From JAVVUJ01 sp964461765 (GTDB taxonomy: Bacteria; Bacillota; Clostridia; Peptostreptococcales; Anaerovoracaceae), in NCBI GenBank assembly GCA_964461765.1, contig CAYWVS010000069.1, positions 1 to 17,305 of the forward strand: DNA of 17,305 nucleotides, read 5' to 3'. The notes below the pieces were generated by a model that saw only the letters and a program-made list of their open reading frames with translations, did not search any database and was not told the DNA's origin. Made by a program: the position numbers and the translations under genes. Every line of letters starts with the position of its first letter. Position 1 is the stretch's first letter. Below, piece after piece: positions 1-6,828 of this stretch.

Positions 1-618
1 TTTTTAGATATAACCGCTACCCACGAGGGGCGTGGTACCATGGTAGACGTGGTGAGAAGGACAGCAAAAAACGTCTTTGTACCATTGACCGTGGGAGGAG
101 GAATCCGAACGGTGGAAGACTTCAGGGAACTGTTGCTGGCAGGTGCAGACAAGGTATCTGTGAATTCCGCCGCTATCAAAAATCCCCAACTGATTGCAGA
201 TGCAGCAGAGCGATTTGGCAACCAATGTGTGGTGGTGGCCATTGACGGAAAGAAAGTAGATGAAAATAAATTTCATCTTTACGTAAACGGCGGCAGGATT
301 GATACCGGCATAGACGTAGTAGCATGGGCAAAAAAGGCAGAGCACCTAGGCGCAGGGGAAATTCTTTTAACCTCAATGGATATGGACGGTGTAAAGGAAG
401 GGTTTGATATAGACATGCTTAACGCTGTATGCGAAGCGGTGGATATTCCGGTAATCGCTTCGGGAGGCTGCGGAAATGCAACTCACTTTACAGAGGTATT
501 TCAAAAAACCGGAGCAGATGCCGCTTTGGCAGCTTCCATCTTCCATTATGGAGAGCTTACGGTAAAAGAAGTGAAAGAAGAATTGCAAAAACATGAGATT
601 CCTGTTAGGTTGGTTTAG
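1..618 (+). CDS. hisF: Imidazole glycerol phosphate synthase cyclase subunit HisF, 5' partial
   Basis: HisF is the cyclase half of IGP synthase. It uses ammonia from the HisH glutaminase to turn PRFAR into imidazole glycerol phosphate and AICAR in cytoplasmic histidine synthesis. The frame is open from base 1 (FLDITATHEGRGTMVD) and gives 205 residues before the TAG. By alignment from memory with the roughly 253-residue Thermotoga protein, about 48 N-terminal residues lie upstream, including the first catalytic Asp (D11). The second catalytic Asp is present in VVVAIDGKK at fragment residue 82, which matches D130. Other TIM-barrel motifs seen are TVGGGIRT, GADKVSVNSAA, GAGEILLTSMDMDG, VIASGGCG and GADAALAASIFH. 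The C-terminus (HEIPVRLV) is normal. The AICAR released here also feeds purine synthesis, which the downstream pur genes serve. Confidence 0.97.
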   Translation, partial: FLDITATHEGRGTMVDVVRRTAKNVFVPLTVGGGIRTVEDFRELLLAGADKVSVNSAAIKNPQLIADAAERFGNQCVVVAIDGKKVDENKFHLYVNGGRIDTGIDVVAWAKKAEHLGAGEILLTSMDMDGVKEGFDIDMLNAVCEAVDIPVIASGGCGNATHFTEVFQKTGADAALAASIFHYGELTVKEVKEELQKHEIPVRLV

Positions 619-780
619 TTTCAATTTTGTATTGATTAATTAAGTCAAAATGAAAAATCAAATTTATATTTATTTAAATATTTAAAAAATAGATTTACAT
701 AAACAAGTTAACAGTATTAGTTTTGCTCTTAAACTATGCAATGAAAATTAAATAAATATTAGGGAAAATAAAGGAGTTAA

Positions 781-1110
781 ATGAATACCAAACAATACTT
801 TACAAAAGGAGAGCTGATCCCTGCCATTGTCCAGGAATATGGCACCGGTGAGGTGCTGATGTTGGCTTATATGAATGAGGAAAGCTTAGAAAAAACCTTG
901 GAAACAGGGTACACCTGGTTTTTTAGTCGTTCCAGAAATCAGCTATGGAACAAGGGTGAAACCTCAGGCCATGTGCAAAAGGTGAAAAGTGTTATTCCCG
1001 ATTGCGATAATGATACCTTACTTATTGTGGTGGAACAGACAGGCCCTGCTTGCCACACAGGAGAAAAGACTTGCTTTTTCTCAGATAGTCTCTATAAAGA
1101 TAAAATTTAA
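781..1110 (+). CDS. hisI: Phosphoribosyl-AMP cyclohydrolase HisI
   Basis: HisI hydrolyses the purine ring of phosphoribosyl-AMP to give ProFAR in histidine synthesis. The 109-residue protein is a stand-alone cyclohydrolase, with no phosphohydrolase domain fused. It shows GEVLMLAYMNEES (residues 23-35), W56NKGETSGH, the metal-binding D74-C75-D76-N-D78 cluster and the zinc cysteines C75, C91 (PACHTG) and C98 (KTCFF). The ATG is preceded by AAAGGAG a few bases upstream, which fixes the start. It lies 162 bp after hisF in an AT-rich spacer with no obvious terminator, so co-transcription with hisF is likely. The last codons (K-D-K-I-stop) are identical in DNA to part of the 22-bp repeat array that follows, so the extreme C-terminus may derive from the repeat. 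Confidence 0.96.
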   Translation: MNTKQYFTKGELIPAIVQEYGTGEVLMLAYMNEESLEKTLETGYTWFFSRSRNQLWNKGETSGHVQKVKSVIPDCDNDTLLIVVEQTGPACHTGEKTCFFSDSLYKDKI

Positions 1111-1304
1111 TAAACCAAGATAATAATTTTAATCAAAGATAAATTAAAAATAATCAAAGATAAAATTTAAAATAATCTAAGAAAGTATTAAAAATAATCT
1201 AAGAAAGTATTAAAAATAATCAAAGATAATATTAAAAATAATCAAAGATAATATTAAAAATAATCAAAGATAATATTAAAAATAATCAAAGATAAAATTA
1301 AGTA
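1108..1304 (+). repeat. Tandem array of 22-bp AT-rich repeats between hisI and hisE
   Basis: About nine contiguous units of nearly constant 22-bp length begin at 1108 (degenerate), 1130 (21 bp), 1151, 1173, 1195, 1217, 1239, 1261 and 1283, with a decayed tenth near 1305. The typical unit reads TAATCAAAGAT then AATATTAAAAA. Units at 1217, 1239 and 1261 are identical to each other. Units at 1173 and 1195 form a variant pair (TAATCTAAGAAAGTATTAAAAA split as TAATCTAAGAA plus AGTATTAAAAA). This indicates local expansion by slippage. There are no spacers, so it is not CRISPR. An A5 tract recurs every 22 bp, about two helical turns, so intrinsic DNA bending is possible. Confidence 0.95.
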
Positions 1305-1333
1305 TAATCTTTAAAAAAATTCTTCTTTTAATT

Positions 1334-1360
1334 TTTAATTTAAAAATAAATTAAATTTTT
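1334..1360 (+). terminator. Weak AT-only terminator-like hairpin after the repeat array
   Basis: A 9-bp stem TTTAATTTA / TAAATTAAA with an AAAA loop is followed directly by TTTTT (1356-1360). The shape is that of an intrinsic terminator, but the stem has no G or C, so it would be weak. It sits between the repeats and the hisE promoter and could insulate hisE from hisI transcription. The surrounding stretch 1305-1410 is almost pure A/T and holds nothing else recognisable. Confidence 0.25.
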
Positions 1361-1409
1361 AGATATTTTAATTTGTTTTTTTGTTTTTAATGATTGATTC
1401 TTAAAAATC

Positions 1410-1418
1410 TGATATAAT
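1410..1418 (+). promoter_or_regulatory. Extended -10 promoter for hisE
   Basis: TGA-TATAAT at 1410-1418 is a perfect extended -10 element (TGn plus TATAAT). No good -35 lies at 16-18 bp, as is common for extended -10 promoters. It leaves a leader of about 50 nt before the hisE ATG. The element overlaps an in-frame upstream ATG at 1417, which argues against that ATG being the translation start. Confidence 0.6.
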
Positions 1419-1473
1419 GAAAGTGATTCTTGATATTACTCAAAAATCAATAAAGTTGTATAGGAGCATGAAC

Positions 1474-1827
1474 ATGAAAAAACTATTTGATGTAGTACAG
1501 GACCGAAAAGAAAACTTTGCAGAAGGCTCATACACCTGCTACCTTTTCGATAAAGGGTTAGATAAAATCCTGAAGAAATGTGGCGAGGAATGCACTGAGA
1601 TGATTATTGCTGCAAAAAATTTAGAAAATGCACGATTGCAGAAAAAGGAGTCCTTAGAGGCTGAGAAAAATGATTTAGAAAATGAGATTTGTGATTTACT
1701 TTATCATTTGACTGTTTTGATGATTGAGCAGGGAATTAATCTGGAGGACATTAATAAAATATTGGAAGAAAGAAGCTTAAAAATAGGAAACTTAAAGAAA
1801 TTTCATGAAACCGATCACAATAGCTAA
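1474..1827 (+). CDS. hisE: Phosphoribosyl-ATP pyrophosphohydrolase HisE
   Basis: HisE hydrolyses phosphoribosyl-ATP to phosphoribosyl-AMP, the second step of histidine synthesis and the one before HisI. It belongs to the MazG-like all-alpha NTP pyrophosphatases. The 117-residue protein shows the family core QDRKEN(10-14), EGSYTCYLFDKGLDKILKK (17-35) and the metal-binding pattern E38-E39-x-x-E42 with E71-x-x-D74 (EICDLLYHL). The chosen ATG at 1474 has AGGAG at 1462-1466, 7 bp away. An ATG at 1468 is too close to that site, and one at 1417 lies inside the -10 box. It is slightly longer at the C-terminus than compact HisE proteins (KKFHETDHNS tail). hisI and hisE are often fused or adjacent, but here they are 363 bp apart. 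Confidence 0.95.
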   Translation: MKKLFDVVQDRKENFAEGSYTCYLFDKGLDKILKKCGEECTEMIIAAKNLENARLQKKESLEAEKNDLENEICDLLYHLTVLMIEQGINLEDINKILEERSLKIGNLKKFHETDHNS

Positions 1828-1872
1828 GAAATCCATAATGCCTAATGAAAGCGGCGTGGAAAGGAGAGAACC

Positions 1873-2361
1873 ATGGGAAAATACATCATTGAGATTATTA
1901 AGGATATCAAAAGGTTGCAAGAAGAAAAGGATCTCCTTTTAAACAAAGAAATGCGTGCATCCTCAGTAACATACATTGAGGGGACGGAAAAACCACAGAC
2001 AGAATACAATTATGGGGAGACCAGATACAAAATTCAAAGCTTGGATAATGAAATCAGAAAAAATAAATTTATTTTAAATAAGGCAAATTATACCACCATG
2101 GTGGATGAATTCAATATGACCTTGGGGGAATGTATCGTGCTGTTGGCTCAGTTGAACCATGAAAAGAACCAAATTCATTTCTTAGGGGATAGAGATGCCG
2201 TTTCCCGATATGTGGATAAAAATGGGAATGTTCAGCTGACAGCAGCCACTTATGATGTAAACATTTGTAAAAATGATTTAAAGGCTATTACTCAGAAGAT
2301 AGGCAGATTACAGATTGCTATCGACCGTACCAATCTTACAACAGTAATTGAGTTAAATTAA
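1873..2361 (+). CDS. DIP1984-like coiled-coil protein, function unknown
   Basis: A 162-residue soluble, charged, largely helical protein. It begins with a probable coiled coil (IIKDIKRLQEEKDLLLNKE, residues 7-25). A second helix follows (YKIQSLDNEIRKNKFILNKAN), then DEFNMTLGECIVLLAQLNHEK (about 78-98) and a C-terminal helix ending in IAIDRTNLTTVIELN. The pattern of helix, NxxT/NMTxGE..LAQLN, and a last helix closing in N-x-T-x-x-E resembles the DIP1984 family as I remember it; no search was run. That family has no assigned biochemical role that I can state. No signal peptide or membrane segment is visible. The ATG follows AAAGGAGAG by 5-6 bp and lies 45 bp after hisE, so it is probably transcribed with hisE. 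Confidence 0.7.
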   Translation: MGKYIIEIIKDIKRLQEEKDLLLNKEMRASSVTYIEGTEKPQTEYNYGETRYKIQSLDNEIRKNKFILNKANYTTMVDEFNMTLGECIVLLAQLNHEKNQIHFLGDRDAVSRYVDKNGNVQLTAATYDVNICKNDLKAITQKIGRLQIAIDRTNLTTVIELN

Positions 2362-2380
2362 AGTAGATTTAATTTATTTT
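2355..2380 (+). terminator. Weak AT-only hairpin over the stop codon of the 1873-2361 gene
   Basis: AAATTAAA (2355-2362), loop GTAGA, TTTAATTT (2368-2375), then ATTTT. An 8-bp stem and a following U-rich run fit an intrinsic terminator, but the stem is A/T only. It could end the hisE transcript; this is a guess from shape alone. Confidence 0.25.
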
Positions 2381-2617
2381 AATTTAGCGTTATACCTTTT
2401 ACCCAGGTTTGTATAAAATAAATGATTTACTTCCGGAATAATCACTCAAAATGCAAAAGTGCAATTATAGTCAAGTTTAATGTTTATTTTGACTTTTGTG
2501 ACGTTAATTTTCATGGAGTTAAGAATCAGGAATTAAGGTTTATGACTAAGGCGAAAATGATTTAATCAAATGATTATTCGAAAACTTTACAGAGAAAGGA
2601 AGTTCGGTTTTACTTTC
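2381..2617. other. Non-coding spacer, no gene recognised
   Basis: No open frame of useful length and no convincing ribosome binding site was found on either strand. The only structure seen is a small hairpin AGAAAG (2593-2598) / CTTTCT (2613-2618) with a 14-nt loop, just before the larger palindrome at 2618-2700. The base composition is less extreme than in the 1305-1410 spacer, which would fit decayed former coding sequence, but no parent gene could be recognised. Confidence 0.5.
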
Positions 2618-2700
2618 TAATACTTTACGTCGGCATCAATGGTGGCAGCAAGGAGCCTATATGGCTTGTCACTAATAGATGTCGGCGTAGTAAAATATTA
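2618..2700. repeat. 83-bp imperfect palindrome, possible structured RNA or MITE-like element
   Basis: The ends TAATACTTTAC (2618-2628) and GTAAAATATTA (2690-2700) pair in 10 of 11 positions. After a 3-nt bulge (GTA 2687-2689) GTCGGCATC (2629-2637) pairs with GATGTCGGC (2678-2686), including two G-U pairs. Inside is a second hairpin: GTGGCA (2642-2647) with TGTCAC (2667-2672), and AGCC (2654-2657) with GGCT (2663-2666) around a TATAT loop. The G-U pairs favour a + strand RNA, since on the other strand they would be C-A mismatches. The outer ends carry TA on both sides, as in MITEs mobilised by mariner-type enzymes. Only one copy is in the window, so mobility cannot be shown. Confidence 0.55.
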
Positions 2701-2857
2701 TTCTTTGAATAAAATATACCCTTATATTCTCGCTGATAATTTTATCTAAATGGTCTTTGCCGCTGGCGGTAGAGTTGATGATCTCTTTCATTTTGGAACC
2801 TTCCGGAAGATAAACCCTAACCTCATCCCTTTCAATACAGCTAAAGCCAGTGTTAAA
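2672..2857 (-). pseudogene. Minus-strand ORF remnant, possible small DNA-binding (RHH-like) protein
   Basis: Between a TAA at 2858-2860 and a TAG at 2672-2674, the minus strand is open for 62 codons. It reads in part CIERDEVRVYLPEGSKMKEI then INSTASGKDHLDKIISENI. The mix of charged and hydrophobic residues and the better base composition look like real protein, unlike the surrounding spacer. The only ATG (2789-2791) comes in the middle and would give 39 residues. The strand-then-two-helices outline is loosely like the start of a ribbon-helix-helix protein, but this is not a family assignment. The reading frame runs into the palindrome at 2618-2700 and stops there, which suggests truncation by that element. 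It is probably a gene remnant. Confidence 0.35.
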
Positions 2858-2997
2858 TTAAATACTTGTTGTCTCTTTGCCTATCATTAATTGTCAACTC
2901 TTACTTTTTAATGTCATTATAAGAAAGTCATCAAAGATTATAATTTTTATAATAAACATCCATAATAATAGTTAAATAAAATTTTGGTAAAAAATAG

Positions 2998-3025
2998 TTG
3001 AAATTTTATTTTAAAGGTATATAAT
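2998..3025 (+). promoter_or_regulatory. Sigma-A-type promoter for the ABC exporter operon
   Basis: TTGAAA (2998-3003) and TATAAT (3020-3025) are separated by 16 bp, a good match to the vegetative consensus. Transcription would start near 3032, directly before the inverted-repeat operator at 3038-3053 and about 50 nt before the TTG start of the first exporter gene. Confidence 0.8.
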
Positions 3026-3037
3026 AGGTATTCGCGA

Positions 3038-3053
3038 CTGACCGACGGGTCAG
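3038..3053 (+). promoter_or_regulatory. Inverted-repeat operator CTGACC-N4-GGTCAG
   Basis: CTGACC, spacer GACG, GGTCAG: perfect 6-bp half sites with a 4-bp centre, in a GC-rich island within AT-rich sequence. It lies just downstream of the predicted transcription start, a position where a bound repressor would block transcription. TetR-family regulators of multidrug exporters often bind sites of this form (GACCGnnnGGTC-like). No regulator gene is present next to it. Confidence 0.65.
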
Positions 3054-3080
3054 AAATTATAATGTAAGGGGGCAAGAGGC

Positions 3081-4823
3081 TTGCTTAAACTACTTAAATA
3101 CTTCAAATCCTATAAATTGGCCATCTTTAGTGCGTTACTGCTTTTATTTCTTCAAGTACTGGCAGATTTAGCGTTACCTAACTACATGGCAGGGATCATC
3201 AACAATGGGATTATACCCGGTAGGATGGACTATATCTTTTCCAGCGGTTTGCAAATGTTAGCTATTGCATTAGGAGGTGCTATTTGTGCGACAGGTGTTG
3301 GATTTTTGGCATCTAGAATAGCCGCCAGATCTTCCATGCATATCAGGGAGGATGTATTTAAAAAGGTCACTGATTTTGCCAATCCTGAATTTGATCAATT
3401 TTCTACGGCATCCTTAATTACAAGATCTACAAACGACATACAACAAATCCAAATGATTGTAGTATTGCTTTTTAGAATGGTTTTTATGGCACCCATCATG
3501 GGTATTGGTGCCTTGATTATGGCATACGGGACATCTCCATCCATGACCTGGACCATTGCATTGGCATTGGGTCTGGTATTAATCATGATGATAGTCATTT
3601 TTACCCTTTCCATGCCACGGTTTAAAATTCTGCAAAAACTTGTTGATAAATTAAACTTAATTATGAATGAAAGGCTCACAGGAATTCTCGTTATTCGAGC
3701 TTTTAATACAGAGCAGATTGAGGAAGATCGCTTTGACCAAACCAATAAGCAATTAACAGCTTTAAACCTTTTTATCAATAGAATTATGGTGATGATGATG
3801 CCTATGATGATGTTGATCATGAATGGTGTTTCTATATTGATCCTATGGACAGGAGCGGATAAAATTAATGCTAAGCTTCTGGAAATCGGAAGCTTATTGG
3901 AGTTTATCCAATATGCCATGTTAATTATCATGTCCTTTATGATGGTGTCCATGGTGTTTATCATGCTTCCTAGGGCCTTGGTATCGGCTACCCGTGTGGC
4001 TGAGGTGCTTCAAACTACTCCTACCATTACAGATCCTTCTTCAGATGTGATGGAATCCTTGGATTCTGATATAAAAGGTTTGATCGAATTTAAGAATGTT
4101 TCCTTTAAATATCCAGATGCTGATGAATATGTTTTACAAAAAATTAATTTTACGGCGCAACCCGGAGAAATAACTGCTTTTATCGGTAGTACCGGAAGTG
4201 GGAAATCCACCTTGGTAAATCTTATTCCCAGATTTTACGATGTAACGGAAGGGGAAATCTGCATAGATGGCATCAATATCAAGCATCTAAAACAAAAGCA
4301 ATTGAGAGAAAAAATCGGATACGTACCTCAGAAAGCACTTCTGTTTTCCGGTTCTATTGCAGAAAATATATTATACGGTGAAGAGCTCTCAGAAGAAAAG
4401 GACCAAGAAATTCTCACAAGTTCTGCTGAGATTGCACAAGCTATAGATTTCATTACTGAAAAACCGGAAGGCTTTAAAACAGCTATTTCCCAAGGTGGAA
4501 CCAACGTATCGGGAGGCCAAAAGCAAAGGCTGTCTATCGCCCGAGCACTGGCTATTCAGCCGAAAATTTTTATCTTTGATGATAGCTTTTCGGCGTTGGA
4601 CTATAAGACGGATTTGGCTCTCAGAAATGCTCTGAAGGCTACTACAGGGGACAGTACCATACTGATTGTAGCACAAAGAATCAGCACTATAAAAAATGCG
4701 GAACAAATCATCGTCTTAAATGACGGAATTGTTGTGGGCAAAGGAACCCATGAGGATTTGATGGCGACTTGCTCCGTTTATAAGGAAATCGCTTCATCAC
4801 AGCTTGAAAAGGAGGTGAAATAA
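3081..4823 (+). CDS. Heterodimeric ABC exporter, degenerate-site subunit (BmrC/LmrC-like)
   Basis: A 580-residue half-transporter with six membrane segments (about 14-34, 55-80, 125-150, 155-176, 234-256, 272-297; the fifth is very Met-rich) followed by a nucleotide-binding domain from about 335. Visible motifs are Walker A GSTGSGKST (369-377), Q-loop Q417, signature VSGGQ (476-480) and Walker B IFIFDD (496-501). The catalytic Glu is Asp (D501), and the switch His is Gln (Q532, VAQRIST). These changes mark the subunit that carries the non-hydrolytic ATP site in heterodimeric exporters of the BmrCD/LmrCD/TM287-288 type. The start is TTG with AAGGGGG 8 bp upstream. It ends 2 bp before its partner gene and shares its promoter. 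The likely role is export of drugs or lipophilic compounds; the substrate cannot be read from sequence. Confidence 0.93.
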   Translation: MLKLLKYFKSYKLAIFSALLLLFLQVLADLALPNYMAGIINNGIIPGRMDYIFSSGLQMLAIALGGAICATGVGFLASRIAARSSMHIREDVFKKVTDFANPEFDQFSTASLITRSTNDIQQIQMIVVLLFRMVFMAPIMGIGALIMAYGTSPSMTWTIALALGLVLIMMIVIFTLSMPRFKILQKLVDKLNLIMNERLTGILVIRAFNTEQIEEDRFDQTNKQLTALNLFINRIMVMMMPMMMLIMNGVSILILWTGADKINAKLLEIGSLLEFIQYAMLIIMSFMMVSMVFIMLPRALVSATRVAEVLQTTPTITDPSSDVMESLDSDIKGLIEFKNVSFKYPDADEYVLQKINFTAQPGEITAFIGSTGSGKSTLVNLIPRFYDVTEGEICIDGINIKHLKQKQLREKIGYVPQKALLFSGSIAENILYGEELSEEKDQEILTSSAEIAQAIDFITEKPEGFKTAISQGGTNVSGGQKQRLSIARALAIQPKIFIFDDSFSALDYKTDLALRNALKATTGDSTILIVAQRISTIKNAEQIIVLNDGIVVGKGTHEDLMATCSVYKEIASSQLEKEVK

Positions 4824-4825
4824 TT

Positions 4826-6685
4826 ATGAACGAGCAAAAAAAAGGTCCCATAGGAGGGCGAGGTCCCATGGGTGGCGGAGGAATAGCACCCGGGGAAAAG
4901 GCCAAGGATTTTAAGGGCACCATGTTAGCCCTGAGCAAATATATGACTGTTTACAAGGTAGGTTTGTTTTTTGTAGGAATCTTCGGAATTGTTAGTACTT
5001 TGTTTACCATATTGGCTCCTAAGATTCTAGGAAGTGCAACGGATTCTATCGTATCCTCTATGATGAAAAGGGGAAGTGTAGATTTTCCGGTATTAGCAAA
5101 AATTTTATTTGCATTAGGCGTAATCTATCTACTCAGCGCAGTTTTCACTTATTTGCAAAACTTTATCATGATTGGCATTTCTCAAAAAGTGACATATAAT
5201 TTAAGAAAAGATCTCTCGGAAAAGATGGATCGCCTTCCTTTAAAGTATTATGACTCTAAAACCAACGGGGAAATTTTAAGCCGTGTAACTAATGACATTG
5301 AAACTGTCAATACTACCTTGAGTCAGAGCTTAACCCAAATCATCAGTAGTATTTTCACATTGATTGGGGTTTTGATTATGATGATTACCATTAACTGGAT
5401 GATGACTTTGGTAGCATTGATCATTTTGCCTCTTTCGGGTGGGCTCATGATGGTAGTTATTAAGTTTTCCCAAAAACATTTTAAAAATCAACAGGTTTAT
5501 CTGGGAGAAATCAATGGTCATGTGGAGGAAATGTATTCGGGACACGTGATTGTTAAAGCCTTTAACGGAGAGGAAAAATCCGTTACACACTTTAAGTCGG
5601 TTAACAACAAGCTTTATGAGTCCGCTTGGAAATCTCAGTTTTTTTCCGGTATCATGATGCCTTTGATGAATTTTGTGGGAAATCTGGCTTATGTATTCGT
5701 ATGTGTAATGGGTGGTTTTCTGGCTGTGCGAGGAACTGTGAGCATTGGGGACATCCAAGCTTTTTTACAGTATGTTCGTCAGTTTAATCAGCCTATTTCT
5801 CAGTTGGCCAATGTGGCAAACGTTTTGCAATCCACTGCGGCTGCAGCTGAAAGAGTTTTTGAGTTTATCAACGAAGTGGAAGAATTGGATCCTGTGAAGT
5901 TGAAAGGCAATGATCGGAAGGATAGGAAGCTGGATGGCAGTAAGCTAAGGGGGGAAATTGATTTTCACAATATCAGCTTTGGATATAATGAAGATGCTAT
6001 CATTATCAACGATTTCACCTATCACGTGGGAGCAGGGCAGAAGGTGGCCATTGTTGGACCCACGGGAGCTGGCAAAACTACAATTGTTAAGCTTCTCATG
6101 AGATTCTACGAACTGAATAAGGGGTATATCAGTATAGATGGTCAGGATATCAGCAAAATGGATCGTCATGAGCTTCGAGATCTCTTTGGAATGGTTTTAC
6201 AGGATACTTGGCTCTTCAGAGGAACCATTATGGAAAATATTCGCTATGGCAGACCGGAAGCCACGGATGAAGAGGTTTATAGCGCCGCTAAGGCTGCCTA
6301 TATAGACCATTTTGTCCATACCTTGCCAAAGGGTTATGAAATGGAAATTAATGAAGATGCATCCAACATTTCCTCGGGACAAAAGCAACTTTTGACCATT
6401 GCTCGTGCTATTTTGGCAAATACATCTATTATGATTTTGGATGAAGCTACCAGCTCTGTGGACACCAGAACAGAAGTGATGATTCAAAAAGCTATGGCAA
6501 ATCTCATGGAGAGAAGAACCAGCTTTATCATTGCCCACAGATTATCTACTATTCGGGATGCAGATGTGATTCTGGTCATGAATAAAGGGGATATTATCGA
6601 AAAAGGAAATCATAATGATCTGATGGCACTGGATGGTTTTTATGCTTCTTTATATAACAGTCAATTTGAGCAAAAAAACATTTAA
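4826..6685 (+). CDS. Heterodimeric ABC exporter, catalytic subunit (BmrD/LmrD-like)
   Basis: The 619-residue partner of the preceding gene. It has a Gly/Pro-rich cytoplasmic leader (GPIGGRGPMGGGG, residues 7-19), a six-helix membrane domain (about 45-345) and a nucleotide-binding domain from about 380. Motifs are Walker A GPTGAGKTT (411-419), Q459, Walker B MILDE with catalytic E540, D-loop SSVD and switch H571 (IAHRLST), all canonical. Its signature is ISSGQ (515-519) instead of LSGGQ. This is complementary to the partner: this degenerate signature faces the partner's degenerate Walker B/His site, and this intact site faces the partner's good signature. The result is one active and one inactive ATP site. 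The ribosome site AAAGGAGGTG lies inside the end of the upstream gene, consistent with translational coupling. Confidence 0.94.
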   Translation: MNEQKKGPIGGRGPMGGGGIAPGEKAKDFKGTMLALSKYMTVYKVGLFFVGIFGIVSTLFTILAPKILGSATDSIVSSMMKRGSVDFPVLAKILFALGVIYLLSAVFTYLQNFIMIGISQKVTYNLRKDLSEKMDRLPLKYYDSKTNGEILSRVTNDIETVNTTLSQSLTQIISSIFTLIGVLIMMITINWMMTLVALIILPLSGGLMMVVIKFSQKHFKNQQVYLGEINGHVEEMYSGHVIVKAFNGEEKSVTHFKSVNNKLYESAWKSQFFSGIMMPLMNFVGNLAYVFVCVMGGFLAVRGTVSIGDIQAFLQYVRQFNQPISQLANVANVLQSTAAAAERVFEFINEVEELDPVKLKGNDRKDRKLDGSKLRGEIDFHNISFGYNEDAIIINDFTYHVGAGQKVAIVGPTGAGKTTIVKLLMRFYELNKGYISIDGQDISKMDRHELRDLFGMVLQDTWLFRGTIMENIRYGRPEATDEEVYSAAKAAYIDHFVHTLPKGYEMEINEDASNISSGQKQLLTIARAILANTSIMILDEATSSVDTRTEVMIQKAMANLMERRTSFIIAHRLSTIRDADVILVMNKGDIIEKGNHNDLMALDGFYASLYNSQFEQKNI

Positions 6686-6706
6686 TAAAATATCACTTTT
6701 TCTATC

Positions 6707-6718
6707 ACAGTTAACTGT
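6707..6718. promoter_or_regulatory. 12-bp perfect palindrome ACAGTTAACTGT
   Basis: A perfect dyad lies 21 bp after the exporter stop codon and before the small membrane protein gene. The length and symmetry would suit a dimeric regulator's operator, but no regulator or clear promoter can be assigned to it. Chance occurrence in AT-rich DNA is possible. Confidence 0.25.
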
Positions 6719-6735
6719 ATCTCTTCATATAGTAT

Positions 6736-6760
6736 AAAAGGCATGGGAGAGTGCCTTTTA
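6736..6760 (+). terminator. Terminator-like hairpin after the ABC exporter operon
   Basis: AAAAGGCA (6736-6743), 8-nt loop, TGCCTTTT (6752-6759): an 8-bp perfect stem whose 3' arm ends in TTTTA. The U run is short and mostly inside the stem, so termination may be partial and allow read-through into the gene at 6829. Confidence 0.55.
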
Positions 6761-6828
6761 GATAGATGAAAATCATGATTAACGATCAGGCAACTAAGTG
6801 ATAACTAGAGCAGAGAAAGTGGTGTAAC

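Noticed and set aside
1108..1304. CRISPR array
   Set aside because: Units are contiguous 22-mers with no unique spacers, and no cas gene is present.
1417..1473. An upstream in-frame ATG that would lengthen HisE by 19 residues
   Set aside because: The ATG is part of the TATAAT -10 box, has no ribosome site, and the added residues do not match HisE. AGGAG at 1462-1466 points to the ATG at 1474.
2618..2700. A known riboswitch or T-box controlling the exporter
   Set aside because: No T-box motif or recognised aptamer core is present. The element lies about 300 bp before the exporter promoter, so it is not in that leader.
2891..2920. A second promoter TTGTCA-18-CATTAT upstream of the exporter
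   Set aside because: The -10 match is poor, and a much better promoter lies at 2998-3025.
3395..3964. A 189-codon minus-strand open frame inside the first exporter gene
   Set aside because: It is the antisense shadow of the Met-rich membrane domain, with hydrophobic low-complexity composition and no ribosome site of its own. The + strand protein is unambiguous.
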